Assembly: GCA_028278245.1 (NCBI GenBank)
Contig: JANQEQ010000079.1
Coordinates: 1-64,000 of the forward strand
Length of the DNA: 64,000 nt
DNA from: Phycisphaerales bacterium
GTDB taxonomy: Bacteria > Planctomycetota > Phycisphaerae > Phycisphaerales > SM1A02
Direction of reading: 5' to 3'
The notes below the pieces were generated by a model, which saw only the letters and a list, made by a program, of their open reading frames with translations, was not told the origin of the DNA and ran no database searches. Of this stretch, positions 26,297 to 35,521 are shown piece by piece. How positions within the stretch are numbered: the first letter of the stretch is position 1; each line of letters opens with the position of its first letter. The position numbers and the translations under genes are program-made.

Positions 26297-26845
26297 TCAG
26301 GCGGGCTTATGATTCCCGGTTTCAATAGAGTTGATACCGGGATCACGTCTGTTGATATGTAGCGAATGCCGTGCCGATTCAAGATGTGCAAGCATCCCGG
26401 AGGGCAGGAAATCGGCATTCTTCGGTGGACTTACCCCATATATCTCTTCATCTTCATCGGCGACATAGACCGCAGCATCGACTGAGCTGTGTCCTCCCGG
26501 CGTTCTTCCGGATAATTCATCATGGATCAACCGCTGTGCCACATCCAGGATCAACGCTCTGCCATCAAGCATCAAGACGGCATGTTTTGAGCCGTTGTGC
26601 TGCGCAACATCGGCTGCGACTGCCAGTCGAGTTTTTTGTGCTTCTTCCAGCGGTGGATCAATGTGAGCATCCACAGTAACCGGTCGATTACTGGTGATAT
26701 CACCGCGCGCAACAAGGGTCATAAGTTGATCAAACGACTGCAATTCAGTGGGGAGGGGTATCGGATCACCAGTATCGTCGGCTGACACAGGACGTACCGG
26801 AGGCTCCAGTCGTTTAAGGAGTTGGGTCGGGTGGATCATCGCCAT
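26297..26845 (-). CDS. Flagellar operon protein (TIGR02530-like)
   Basis: A 182-residue protein located between flgD and flgE, the usual site of the small flagellar operon protein family TIGR02530. The recognisable part is about residues 70-110: AADVAQHNGSKHAVLMLDGR and ALILDVAQRLIHDEL, resembling the family pattern of an alpha helix followed by a beta strand with a central LMLD/LAFIV motif. The N-terminal 60 and C-terminal 60 residues are extensions with low complexity. ATG 26845 is preferred; another in-frame ATG lies at 26839. The role of this family is not well established, probably in hook assembly. The family assignment is from position and pattern only. Confidence 0.6.
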   Translation of the reverse strand: MAMIHPTQLLKRLEPPVRPVSADDTGDPIPLPTELQSFDQLMTLVARGDITSNRPVTVDAHIDPPLEEAQKTRLAVAADVAQHNGSKHAVLMLDGRALILDVAQRLIHDELSGRTPGGHSSVDAAVYVADEDEEIYGVSPPKNADFLPSGMLAHLESARHSLHINRRDPGINSIETGNHKPA

Positions 26846-26922
26846 TTCCAAAACCTGTGTTATTCGGTCTGTTATCCAGAACCGGGCATACCGTTGTTTC
26901 CCTTATCGCCCGTGTCATCGTC

Positions 26923-27456
26923 TCAGGGATCGGGATCTGGATCGGGATCAGGGTCAGGATCTGGATCTGGATCTGGATCTGGATCTGGATCTGGATCCGG
27001 GTCGGGTTCCGGATCCGGGTCGGGTTCCGGATCCTCAAACAGGTTCGGGTCAATCACCGTTTCGAGATTCTCTACCGGGATGAGCCAACCGTTATCGAGT
27101 TCGACCGTGATATTTTCACCCTGGCGAATCACTGAAACGACGTATCCTGCCACACGTTGAGCATCTGTCGTCAAGCCGCCGACAAACTTCCCGATGAGCG
27201 TGCTTGCCGAGGTCATTTGATTATCAGTCACCAGTGATTCGAGATGTTTAGTTATGGCAATATCAGACTCAATGGATCGTATGGAGTTGATCTGCTCCAG
27301 AAGGGCTTTGGTATCGCTTGGTGCCAGTGGATCCTGATGTGTCAGTTCGGTAAACATGACCTTGAGGAAATCTTCCGATGACATGTCACTGAACTGGTTA
27401 ACAGTTTCGCGTTGGCTCGTGGCTTCGTAAGGATAATAAGCTGGTATCTGACTCAT
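26923..27456 (-). CDS. flgD: Flagellar hook-cap protein FlgD with Asp-Pro repeat tail
   Basis: The scaffold protein that caps the growing hook. The core is residues 1-141 with the FlgD N-terminal signature (SSEDFLKVMFTELTHQDPLA, then QINSIRSIESDIAI and MTSASTLIGKFVGG). A short beta region follows (VVSVIRQGENITVELDNGWL). This is the short FlgD type. Residues 142-177 are 18 consecutive DP or EP dipeptides encoded by a hexanucleotide tandem array, an unusual tail for FlgD. The tail length will probably vary between strains by slippage. The ATG overlaps the fliK stop (27453-27456), so the two are coupled. Confidence 0.92.
   Translation of the reverse strand: MSQIPAYYPYEATSQRETVNQFSDMSSEDFLKVMFTELTHQDPLAPSDTKALLEQINSIRSIESDIAITKHLESLVTDNQMTSASTLIGKFVGGLTTDAQRVAGYVVSVIRQGENITVELDNGWLIPVENLETVIDPNLFEDPEPDPDPEPDPDPDPDPDPDPDPDPDPDPDPDPDP
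26927..27033 (-). repeat. Hexanucleotide tandem repeat encoding (Asp-Pro)n
   Basis: Imperfect repeats of GGATCT/GGATCC/GGGTCA-type units over about 105 bases at the 3' end of flgD. The middle eight or so units are nearly identical, a pattern prone to replication slippage. The frame stays open in both strands because the unit is six bases. Confidence 0.9.
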
Positions 27457-29228
27457 TCTGTTATATCTCCGGGGTTATAACCCTGAAGCAACTCCGCAAA
27501 GAGATCGTCGGCAGCACGGGTTTGGGTATCGGATGATGTTCCTTCCTCATCGCCTCTGCCGCGGCTTCGACCATCACCCGCATCTTGCTGGTGACGGGTT
27601 TGATTCTGATCTTGTTCCTGATTGGCCTCTTCGCGGAGCTGTTCGCTCTGATTTGGAGGTGTGTGCTGTACATGCAATCGATCAACTGTGAGTCCCTGTT
27701 GCTCCAATGCGGTTCGCAGCATCCCCAGACTACGCTCCAACAATGCCTGGGCTTTGGTGGATTCAGCATGGAACGTCGCTGTCACATGATTCTGCGTGAT
27801 GGACATTTGCACCCGAAGTTCGCCCAGCTCAGGGGGTTCCAATCGCATATTCATGACCCCGCCACGTTGGTTCAGCAATGTCGTCAAACCCCGCCAGACA
27901 CGCTGAGTAAATGCTGATTCCTCGCTGGACACCTTCTGGGAAAGAGGAGCTACCGTCGCATTACTCTCGTTCCACGAAATATTTTCTCCTCTACCGGCAG
28001 TAACTTGTGTCACTGAAGGCATGGACACCGGTAGAGTGGGTTCGCCTGCTGTTACTTGCTGTAGCGGAGTATTCGCAGACTCGAATCGAAGACCGGAATC
28101 GATCTGAACGGCGCGAGCGGCTGCTTGCATATCAGAATTCATATTCTGCCCGGAAAAATTTCTGATTGGATAATTGCGTGTCGAGACCGGTTCCTGATTC
28201 CGGAGCACTGATCGATCTGAAGGCATCTTTTGTTTTTGAGGTGTAAATTCTCTGCCCGTCGTGCCTTGATCGGAGATACGCAATGATTCAACCTGATGCA
28301 GAATGCGTAGTCCCTGAACCCGGTCCCTTGTTGAACCATAACCCCTGATTTGCTTCGTTGATTCTGATTCCAGTTGATTCGTTACAGGCCTCGATCCACT
28401 GTTTGATGATTGGTGACTCGGATTGCTTTGAGAAGACACGCTCGGGGTGTGGGTGGAGCTTTGTGTGAGGCGGGCCTGTTTTCCGGTCGATGTAGCGATT
28501 CGATCTGTAATCCACTTCGGAAGAGCTGTCTCACCTTCCATAATTGACTGGGCGGAAACTGGAAGCAGTGTACTGCTCGGCTGGTGAGTTGATGGAGTAA
28601 CTTGATTTCCCGTGGGCGGGTTCACAACACCTTTCGTAGTGCCCGCAGCGGAAATCTCATGCTGGATGTTCAAATTTGATAAGTAATTGATGACATGCTG
28701 CGGTAGTGATCGTTGTGTAGTTGGCAGAGAATCCCTGGCAAAATCCAACATCCCCACCAGTTGCTCAGGAGACCGCACGGTAGAAGCCGGTAATCCTTGC
28801 GCATCATTGGATACAAGTTGCGCTTGACCGGCCATAGCGTGCATCGGGACAAGCTTGCCCTCAATTGCCGGATTCATCGGCAACAGGTTCACATAGGGGA
28901 GCAATCCAATGGGAACATCCGATGCGACATTTTGTAAATCATCCGCTCCCCCACTGTCTTCCGCATCAACAGGAACAGTCATCTGTTGCCCATCAATCGG
29001 TATATCGTTGGATTCAGTATCAGGAGAGGTTGATGTATTCTGCCGAGAATCACTTGTGGGATTATCGATTATCGGAACATCCGTTTCAGGTATGACCGTC
29101 GCGTCCTGAAGTGCCTTGGGAAAGGCGACATCAGAATCACTGATTGCATCCGGAAATTGTGCTTGTTTCCCAGACGATTGCGACGTAGCAGTCGGTCCAT
29201 CAATCAGCACTGGCAACGGTTGTATCAT
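27453..29228 (-). CDS. fliK: Flagellar hook-length control protein FliK
   Basis: The secreted molecular ruler that measures hook length and switches export specificity. Its 591 residues have a long, polar, Ser/Thr/Gln-rich N-terminal and central region, typical of FliK rulers, and a conserved C-terminal domain near residues 480-560: MNMRLEPPELGELRVQMSIT, HAESTKAQALLERSLGMLRT and ALEQQGLTVDRLHV. ATG 29228 is chosen because GAGGG precedes it and upstream codons would overlap the preceding gene by 128 bases; the remaining overlap is 29 bases. It is long compared with enteric FliK (about 400), consistent with a different hook length. It overlaps flgD by four bases. Confidence 0.92.
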   Translation of the reverse strand: MIQPLPVLIDGPTATSQSSGKQAQFPDAISDSDVAFPKALQDATVIPETDVPIIDNPTSDSRQNTSTSPDTESNDIPIDGQQMTVPVDAEDSGGADDLQNVASDVPIGLLPYVNLLPMNPAIEGKLVPMHAMAGQAQLVSNDAQGLPASTVRSPEQLVGMLDFARDSLPTTQRSLPQHVINYLSNLNIQHEISAAGTTKGVVNPPTGNQVTPSTHQPSSTLLPVSAQSIMEGETALPKWITDRIATSTGKQARLTQSSTHTPSVSSQSNPSHQSSNSGSRPVTNQLESESTKQIRGYGSTRDRVQGLRILHQVESLRISDQGTTGREFTPQKQKMPSDRSVLRNQEPVSTRNYPIRNFSGQNMNSDMQAAARAVQIDSGLRFESANTPLQQVTAGEPTLPVSMPSVTQVTAGRGENISWNESNATVAPLSQKVSSEESAFTQRVWRGLTTLLNQRGGVMNMRLEPPELGELRVQMSITQNHVTATFHAESTKAQALLERSLGMLRTALEQQGLTVDRLHVQHTPPNQSEQLREEANQEQDQNQTRHQQDAGDGRSRGRGDEEGTSSDTQTRAADDLFAELLQGYNPGDITE

Positions 29229-29922
29229 AGGTGGAGCCCTCAGGATTTTCGGGGGGCAATCCGAAAGTCCTAAGTGCTTCCAGCAATTTAGCTGCCATTG
29301 CATTTTCCTGGTCAGATTTAAATTCATCCAGGATCTTTTTCGATGCTCGCGGATTCATCGCATTGAGATACGCCACGACCTGTTCAAGATCTCCGCCTTC
29401 GTAGAGATTGAGAAGCCTGGCTTTGGCGAGCTTGGGCTTGGCCGACTCATATAACTTGACCGTTTTCTGGAACTGTTCATCAGATTTGCGGGCCACTTCT
29501 GCCGCATTGGCCTCTTTCCAGGCTTCATCCCGAGCATCCAATCGGCTCTGGCGGGCATTGATGGCGCGGGTTTGCTGGTCAAGCTGAAATTGAAGTGCTT
29601 CAACCTCGGACTTGACCCGGCGTACCGCCTGGAGTTCCTGAGCTTGAATGCTGGCATACGAGTTGATGATTTCAGCGCTGGAAAAACCCCAGCGATGCTT
29701 GTTTGCCTCTTCGAGTTGCTCAGCTTGAACGGTTGCCTGGGCTTGAGCTTCGGTTTCCACTATTGCGGCTGCTTCGGGAATGGTTACCGCAAGCATTTCC
29801 CGCACCTGCTGAATCCGATCACGATTCAGGCGCTGGCTTTGCCATAACCATCCAATGAAAATCAACAAAGCGAGAAGATGAACCACTGCCATAAAACTGA
29901 TGATGTTCCAAAGTGTTTTCAT
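29200..29922 (-). CDS. MotE-like flagellar chaperone protein
   Basis: A 240-residue single-pass membrane protein. Residues 1-28 contain the helix (IISFMAVVHLLALLIFIGWL). Residues 40-165 form a long coiled coil, and residues 170-220 resemble the MgtE N-terminal domain found in MotE (ARLLNLYEGGDLEQVVAYLN, then MNPRASKKILDEF). This is the same layout as MotE, a stator-assembly chaperone described in Epsilonproteobacteria, and of the MgtE-N proteins beside fliJ in many phyla. Start: ATG 29922 overlaps the fliJ stop as TGATG, indicating coupling. It precedes fliK. The exact partner is inferred. Confidence 0.7.
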   Translation of the reverse strand: MKTLWNIISFMAVVHLLALLIFIGWLWQSQRLNRDRIQQVREMLAVTIPEAAAIVETEAQAQATVQAEQLEEANKHRWGFSSAEIINSYASIQAQELQAVRRVKSEVEALQFQLDQQTRAINARQSRLDARDEAWKEANAAEVARKSDEQFQKTVKLYESAKPKLAKARLLNLYEGGDLEQVVAYLNAMNPRASKKILDEFKSDQENAMAAKLLEALRTFGLPPENPEGSTYDTTVASAD

Positions 29923-30371
29923 CACATTGCATCCTTGCGTGCTGCCTGTATAACAGCTAATTCATCAAGAGTAGCACTCTCAGCATGCTCCAACTCGTAT
30001 CGCCATTGAGCGAAACGCTGATCACGAAGAAGCTCCAGCGCTCGACGTTGTTTGGTTGCTTCGAGCAATTCTTCGCGCGCTGTCTCCACACGTTTATAAA
30101 TGCCCGCCAACTCCAGAGCCATGCGCTGAGCATCTCGCATCAAGCGCAGGGTGGCGCCGGCATGATCTCGTAATTCGCCGAGATCCAATTGCCCGACCAG
30201 ACGATCGCTCATTTGCCGTTTGCTCAGAGCGATCCACTCCTGCTGGTTGCGCAGATTGTCTTCAATCTGCATACGTTGACGCTCCAACTCCGCCACAGCG
30301 CGTTGCTTGCCCTGCTCGGTTTGACGCCGAGCACGAAGGAGAGGTTGAAGTCGAAAGACAAAGCGTGGCAT
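29922..30371 (-). CDS. fliJ: Flagellar export chaperone FliJ
   Basis: A 149-residue coiled-coil protein that acts with the FliI/FliH ATPase complex at the export gate. It starts with the FliJ signature (FVFRLQPLLRARRQTEQGKQ) and continues as two long antiparallel helices rich in Arg, Glu and Leu. The length fits the family (about 145). It lies 67 bases after fliI and overlaps the MotE-like gene. Low sequence conservation is normal for FliJ, so position strengthens the call. Confidence 0.9.
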   Translation of the reverse strand: MPRFVFRLQPLLRARRQTEQGKQRAVAELERQRMQIEDNLRNQQEWIALSKRQMSDRLVGQLDLGELRDHAGATLRLMRDAQRMALELAGIYKRVETAREELLEATKQRRALELLRDQRFAQWRYELEHAESATLDELAVIQAARKDAM

Positions 30372-30438
30372 GAATCTGAAGAATCCTTATCTGAAACCGT
30401 CAGAATCTGAGCAAGTTTGATTCCAACGTACAATATGA

Positions 30439-31863
30439 CTATCCCCCAGCTCCCTCACGGGTACTTGATAGTTGCGGTATGGAGCCAGGAGATGTCTGCG
30501 CTTGTGATTGCTGTTTCTGGAGCTGCTCTGCGTGAATTGCCAGATCCAACAGCCCGCGACATGTCTCGGGATAGTTGGCTTTCTCATTGACATCCTGCTG
30601 GAAATACGCATCCATCTCTGGCTTCATCCGAATCGCAACATCGCAGTGGAGATTAGAACCCGTTGCGTATGCTCCAATGTTGATCAATTCCTCTACCTCA
30701 GCATACGCTCCGAGGAGTTTGAGTATCTGTTGCCGGGCAGCAATGTGATGTTCATCACACACATCAACGGCAACACGGGATATTGAATCCAACGCGTCAA
30801 CTGCGGGATAATGCCCACTTGATGCCAGTTTACGGGATAGGCTGATGTGACCATCAAGCACACCACGCGAGGCGTCAGAAATCGGCTCGGTCATGTCATC
30901 ACCCTCAACCAGAACCGCATACAGGCCTGTAATCGATCCCCCACTCTCCAGCGCACCAGCCCGTTCAAGCAGCATTGGCAAAAGTGCAAAAACGGATGGT
31001 GTATAGCCTTTCGTTGCCGGCTGCTCACCGATTGCCAAACCGATTTGACGCTGTGCCTGGGCAAAACGGGTGACTGAATCCATCATGAACATCACATCCG
31101 CCCCCATATCGCGGAAATGCTCCGCCACCGCACAGGCCAGGAAGGCTGCCCGAACTCGAATCAACGGTGATTCATCACTCGTCGCGACTACCACAATGGA
31201 TCGAGCCAATCCTTCAGGTCCAAGTGCATTTTCCAGAAAATCGCGTACTTCCCGACCACGCTCTCCGACCAGCGCCAGAACATTCACCTCCGCTTCAGTA
31301 TTTCGAGCAACAGTCGCCAGCAGAGTTGACTTTCCCACACCGGGACCGGAAAAGATCCCGACACGCTGACCCTTTCCCAGCGTGAGCATCGCATCGATCA
31401 CCCGAACACCGGTCGGAATCGGCTCATCAATCGGCCGGCGGTGCAAGGCACATGTAGGATTGGCATGGAGCGGACGTGCAACGGTATCGGGCAGGGCACC
31501 TTTCTGGTCGATGGGACGCCCCATGCCATCAATCACCCGTCCCAGAAGACTTGAACCAACCTGGACAGTCTGGGCTGATTGTTCTCCCATCACGAATGTC
31601 CCGGGCGCGATGCCATGGCTCGGGGCAAATAGCATCACCACACTTCGTTTTTTCTCGAAGGCGACGACTTCCCCCCAGATTGATGCATCCCGGGGATCAC
31701 CTGCATGATCCTGCCGCTGCAATCTCACCAACGCTCCAATAGGCAGGGGCAGATCGTCCACGAGAATGCTCAGACCACGAACCGTGGAGACCGTGCCGAT
31801 GATTTGTCGGCTTTGAATGCGCTTCAGCGTTTCTATCTGTGGACCCAGCACGCTCATGGTCAC
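30439..31863 (-). CDS. fliI: Flagellum-specific ATPase FliI
   Basis: The ATPase of the flagellar type III export machine, homologous to the F1 beta subunit. Its 474 residues contain Walker A (FSGPGVGKSTLLATVAR near 175), the conserved LVGERGREVRDFLE, Walker B (DVMFMMDSVTRFAQAQRQIG) and the family motif ATKGYTPSVFALLPMLLERA. The N-terminal beta barrel includes a clear hexamer-contact region. GTG 31863 overlaps the fliH stop (GTGA); an in-frame ATG at 31857 is an alternative. The neighbours fliG, fliH and fliJ are in the common order. Confidence 0.96.
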   Translation of the reverse strand: MTMSVLGPQIETLKRIQSRQIIGTVSTVRGLSILVDDLPLPIGALVRLQRQDHAGDPRDASIWGEVVAFEKKRSVVMLFAPSHGIAPGTFVMGEQSAQTVQVGSSLLGRVIDGMGRPIDQKGALPDTVARPLHANPTCALHRRPIDEPIPTGVRVIDAMLTLGKGQRVGIFSGPGVGKSTLLATVARNTEAEVNVLALVGERGREVRDFLENALGPEGLARSIVVVATSDESPLIRVRAAFLACAVAEHFRDMGADVMFMMDSVTRFAQAQRQIGLAIGEQPATKGYTPSVFALLPMLLERAGALESGGSITGLYAVLVEGDDMTEPISDASRGVLDGHISLSRKLASSGHYPAVDALDSISRVAVDVCDEHHIAARQQILKLLGAYAEVEELINIGAYATGSNLHCDVAIRMKPEMDAYFQQDVNEKANYPETCRGLLDLAIHAEQLQKQQSQAQTSPGSIPQLSSTREGAGG

Positions 31864-32609
31864 TCTTCCTGCTGCGTGTCGGGCTCGGAAGAGTGATCTT
31901 CCCTCACCGTTGAATTTGTCTGCAGGAGAACCTGTGCGATGCGATCCAGTTGAGTTTCAATCGTTGCATCAACACACCCGCCTTTCGTGGTGACAATACA
32001 ACCGCCTCTCTGCATTGCTGCATCCTCGGCAAGATCTGCGTGTTCACAGTTGTGCGCTTTTTCCAGCAGTTCAGGGAGTATGTTATTAACGGTCTCCCGA
32101 TCATCGGGATGAATAGTGATCAATACTGAAGTCGGCTGACTGACCATAGATAATGCTTCTGCCAGTTGATCTTCGATCACGGTTCCGTCTGTTTGCACGG
32201 TACGCGCGATGATTTTTTGTGCCAGGGCAAAGGAGAATTGCAGGACATCTCCACGGGCAGCAAGGAACATCTCGCGGCGATCAACCTCCCATTGTTCCAA
32301 AGCGGCTGGCCATGATTCGGTGATCTGTTCCAATTGTGGTTTGAATTCCTGGAGGAGTACCGCACGCCCCTCTTTATCACCCTGGGCGAAGCCTTCTTTT
32401 CTGCCACGTTCAAGGCCCTGCTGATAACCACGTTCGTCAGCCTGAGCAATTAACTGATCTGCTTCTTCCTGCGCTTGCTGGGTGATGCGTTCTGCCTGCA
32501 ATTGAGCTTCCCGACGGAGACGCTCAGCTTCCTGTTGGAGATCCCCCAGATCCAACACCACCGCATTCTTGATGAGGTGAGCGGAATTTCCCTGCTTCAA
32601 CAATGCCAT
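31860..32609 (-). CDS. fliH: Flagellar assembly protein FliH
   Basis: A regulator of FliI that links it to the C ring. The 249-residue protein has the charged coiled-coil region of FliH (LQQEAERLRREAQLQAERIT, then QQAQEEADQLIAQADERGYQ) with GxxxG-like spacing in GYQQGLERGRKEGFAQG, and a C-terminal V-ATPase subunit E-like domain (FSFALAQKIIARTV, then VLITIHPDDRETVNNI). ATG 32609 is chosen over a longer frame from 32765, since that extension would overlap the end of fliG and is not family-like. It overlaps fliI at its end. Confidence 0.9.
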   Translation of the reverse strand: MALLKQGNSAHLIKNAVVLDLGDLQQEAERLRREAQLQAERITQQAQEEADQLIAQADERGYQQGLERGRKEGFAQGDKEGRAVLLQEFKPQLEQITESWPAALEQWEVDRREMFLAARGDVLQFSFALAQKIIARTVQTDGTVIEDQLAEALSMVSQPTSVLITIHPDDRETVNNILPELLEKAHNCEHADLAEDAAMQRGGCIVTTKGGCVDATIETQLDRIAQVLLQTNSTVREDHSSEPDTQQEE

Positions 32610-32658
32610 TCGTGAATTGCTCCCGGATGCAAACGTACATAACGCCAGCAAGATACGA

Positions 32659-33699
32659 TCACACGACGATATCCTTATCACCACCTCGACCTGAGATAAT
32701 GATCTCACCCGCATCTTCCAGACGCCGCACAACATCGACGAATCGTTGCTGCGCCGCTTCCACATCGCTCAGGCGTACCGGTCCCATATATTCCATGTCT
32801 TCCTTGATCAATTCTGCTGCCCGTGCGGACATATTGGAAAAGATCTTGTCCACCAGTTCATCACTGGCGGTTTTCATTGCCAGACAGAGTTCATCGTTGT
32901 CGATTTCCTTCAGAACCGCCTGAATACCCTTATCGTCGACCAGCATGATGTCTTCAAACACGAACATCAGGCGTCGGATCTGCTCAACGAGATCCGGCTC
33001 CTCCGCCTCAATACCCTCCATGATTGCCTTTTCCGAGGCTCGGTCACACAGGTTGAGGACTTCTGCCACGGTTTCCACACCGCCGACTTTTTCCACGGAA
33101 TGCATGAGCATGTTGCTGAGGCGTGATTCCAACCCGGTTTCAACTTCACGAATGACATCGGGATTGGTCTGTTCCATGTTGGCGACACGACGAACAACTT
33201 CGATCTGCTTCTGTTCCGGCAGCCCCACGAGAATCTCCGCGGCTTTGTGGTGTGCCAGGTGGCTGACGATCAGTGCGATCGTCTGGGGGTGCTCATCCTG
33301 AATGAACGTCAGGACGTTTTCACTTTCCGCCTTCTGGATGAACGAAAACGGGGTCTTTTGTACCTGAGTCTGGATCTGTTGCAGAACCTTGTCCGCCACT
33401 TTCGGATCGAGAGAATTCTTCAGCAGTGATTGAGCATAGTCCAATCCACCCTCACGTGTGTACTGGCTGGCCATACGCAAGGCATAAAACTCTTCGATCA
33501 CCTTTTCCGCCAGATCACCGGATACTTCTCCCAGCGACGCGAGAGTTCGCGTCACATCTTCAACCATCTCGCCGCTCAATTCACGAAGCAGGTTTCCGGC
33601 AGCTTCAGAATCCAACGCCAAGACGAGAATTGCGGCTTTGGTCAAACCGTCAAGTTCATCAATGTTGCTGGGCAATGTTGATCCGGGTCGAACGGGCAT
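32659..33699 (-). CDS. fliG: Flagellar motor switch protein FliG
   Basis: The C-ring protein that interacts with the stator and generates torque. Its 346 residues are full length. The N domain (GLTKAAILVLALDSEAAGNL) binds FliF. The middle domain carries the EHPQT motif (FIQDEHPQTIALIVSHL). The C domain has the charged torque helix near DDKGIQAVLKEIDNDELCLA and MKTASDELVDKIFSNMSARA. ATG 33699 fits the family. It lies between fliF and fliH. fliM and fliN are not in this window, so the rest of the C ring is encoded elsewhere. Confidence 0.96.
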   Translation of the reverse strand: MPVRPGSTLPSNIDELDGLTKAAILVLALDSEAAGNLLRELSGEMVEDVTRTLASLGEVSGDLAEKVIEEFYALRMASQYTREGGLDYAQSLLKNSLDPKVADKVLQQIQTQVQKTPFSFIQKAESENVLTFIQDEHPQTIALIVSHLAHHKAAEILVGLPEQKQIEVVRRVANMEQTNPDVIREVETGLESRLSNMLMHSVEKVGGVETVAEVLNLCDRASEKAIMEGIEAEEPDLVEQIRRLMFVFEDIMLVDDKGIQAVLKEIDNDELCLAMKTASDELVDKIFSNMSARAAELIKEDMEYMGPVRLSDVEAAQQRFVDVVRRLEDAGEIIISGRGGDKDIVV

Positions 33700-33756
33700 C
33701 AGGTTAATTGAACTCCAGAAAATTCAGGGAAAAGCAAGAACTGTTATGTAATTTAA

Positions 33757-35418
33757 TCACTCCACAGTTTTCATCCATCGTCGCATCAGGTTGGCAATTT
33801 CTGTTGGATCTGTTTTCGCCATGTCATTGATCTGATTCAGCATTTGCTGAAAACGCATCGCATCTTCTTCAATTTCCACACCTTCCATTGCCGCCTGCGC
33901 CTCTCCCGCCTCCCCAACCAGATCAGATTCTCCCTTGTTCAAGGCGGGCGGCATGCCGACCAACTCTTCCGGTGAGGGTAACTCCTCGCGCACGGAAGCT
34001 TTTTTCACCATGATGAACATCATGAACAGGCTGACTAACACCAGTGCGCCGAGACCGATATTTCGTACCAGGCTTCCTCCCGGTACACCTCCAGACATGC
34101 CTGTACCCGCTCCCTCACCCGATCCATCGAATCCTCCACTCCCGGTCGCTGATGCTGCGGCAAAATCTGCAAATGCGTATACCTCAACCGTACCGGGTAC
34201 GGCACCGACAATCGCACCGGTATCAATCAGCGGCTCAACAAACGATTTGATCTGCGCTGTCTGTTCTGTAATCAATGTGTCCAATGCCGCTCGATCCGGC
34301 TCTGATGCCTCATCACCCGAACGCTGTTGATACAAGCTGATGAGAAACGACTCTGGTATGCCGATGCTGGCATTTATTTTTAACGCATACCCCTTGGGAT
34401 TGTCTTTCTGGATCGTTGTGGTCGGGACAAACGGAAGCGTCTCTTCACCGGAACGTTCTTTTTTCACCATGGATTGACGGCCGCTACCTCCGGTGATGCT
34501 TGCGCCGGTGTTCGGTCGAACCCCCGCTTCCCCTGATGGACTCTGATTGCTTGCTTCATACGAGTCGCTCTCAGAACTGAGCGGTCCCACGATTGGATCG
34601 CCATACGTTCGTTCATTGACAAATTCCCGCGCGGTATCGACTTGGGCGTTGACTTCGATCAACACTCCGGGGATATAACCAAGAACGCCGCGGATCGAAT
34701 TTTTGGCATGTTTCTCGGCAGCCAATTTCTGCTCAAGATAACGACCAGTCATGGCATCATCGGTTGAGCGCACCTCGCGCAACTTGCCGTCGACAATCAC
34801 TTTGACATTCTCATGTTTCAAGCCGACGTGTGAACCGGCAACCAGATGAGCCAGAGCTTCGACACGAGATTGCGTAAAATCACTCCCCTGGGTAATGATT
34901 TGCACCATCGCAGTAGGCATCAGGGCCAGCGATCCGATTCCCGGCTGGCGCGTGGGCTGATCTATCACGACCGTAACCCGACTGATTCCATCCATCTGAC
35001 CGATGGTCCTCTCCAGCACATGCATCTTCGCGATAAGGTAGTTACGGTCCTTGGATCTTGTATCCGTGAATGGATTGTCGTTGACGACCAATGTGTCGAA
35101 ATCGATCTGGTCAGGCGCGATGTAATCCTGGTCCGCTAGAGCCGCTAAAACCGTGTAGGTTTTATCGCTGGGAACATACAGTTGTCCCGCCCTGGTTTCA
35201 TATTCGATTCCCTGTTGCTGCAGATACGAAATCACCTGCGTGTGCGCATCGGCATCGACTGCAAGTGGCGACAGGGTCGATTGACTGGTGAGAAGACCCA
35301 CCAGGATCAACGTGAGAATAAGAATGACCATCGTCGCTCCGATGAGGAGTTTCGAGACCATGCTTAGATCTCCCATCCGTTGATGGATGCTCTGAATTGT
35401 TTGGCTCAGTGCCAGCAT
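33757..35418 (-). CDS. fliF: Flagellar MS-ring protein FliF
   Basis: Forms the membrane base of the flagellum. Its 553 residues have an N-terminal transmembrane helix (VSKLLIGATMVILILTLILV) and the periplasmic ring-building motifs (LSPLAVDADAHTQVISYL, then DYIAPDQIDFDTLVVND). They continue with RNYLIAKMHVLERTIGQMDG and ARVTVVID-type strands (ISRVTVVIDQPTRQP), a variable Ser/Gly-rich loop at about 275-330, and the second helix near 440 (IGLGALVLVSLFMMFIMVKK). The C-terminus with the FliG-binding region ends NLMRRWMKTVE. It sits after fliE with a 103-base gap and before fliG. Confidence 0.96.
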   Translation of the reverse strand: MLALSQTIQSIHQRMGDLSMVSKLLIGATMVILILTLILVGLLTSQSTLSPLAVDADAHTQVISYLQQQGIEYETRAGQLYVPSDKTYTVLAALADQDYIAPDQIDFDTLVVNDNPFTDTRSKDRNYLIAKMHVLERTIGQMDGISRVTVVIDQPTRQPGIGSLALMPTAMVQIITQGSDFTQSRVEALAHLVAGSHVGLKHENVKVIVDGKLREVRSTDDAMTGRYLEQKLAAEKHAKNSIRGVLGYIPGVLIEVNAQVDTAREFVNERTYGDPIVGPLSSESDSYEASNQSPSGEAGVRPNTGASITGGSGRQSMVKKERSGEETLPFVPTTTIQKDNPKGYALKINASIGIPESFLISLYQQRSGDEASEPDRAALDTLITEQTAQIKSFVEPLIDTGAIVGAVPGTVEVYAFADFAAASATGSGGFDGSGEGAGTGMSGGVPGGSLVRNIGLGALVLVSLFMMFIMVKKASVREELPSPEELVGMPPALNKGESDLVGEAGEAQAAMEGVEIEEDAMRFQQMLNQINDMAKTDPTEIANLMRRWMKTVE

Positions 35419-35521
35419 CGTTTTCGGCCTCCTTGCCCGATGATCAACGGCACGGTGTTACGCTGGGGTTGGTTTGCCATCCTGGCTGAACACTTCCAGC
35501 GTCATGTCAATCTGAAGCACA

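Noticed and set aside
26927-27033. CRISPR array
   Set aside because: The repeats are contiguous hexamers without spacers, inside a coding region.
26822-27160. Gly-Ser repeat protein on the plus strand
   Set aside because: The GS repeats are the complement of the six-base array in flgD; the flanks are antisense to conserved FlgD.
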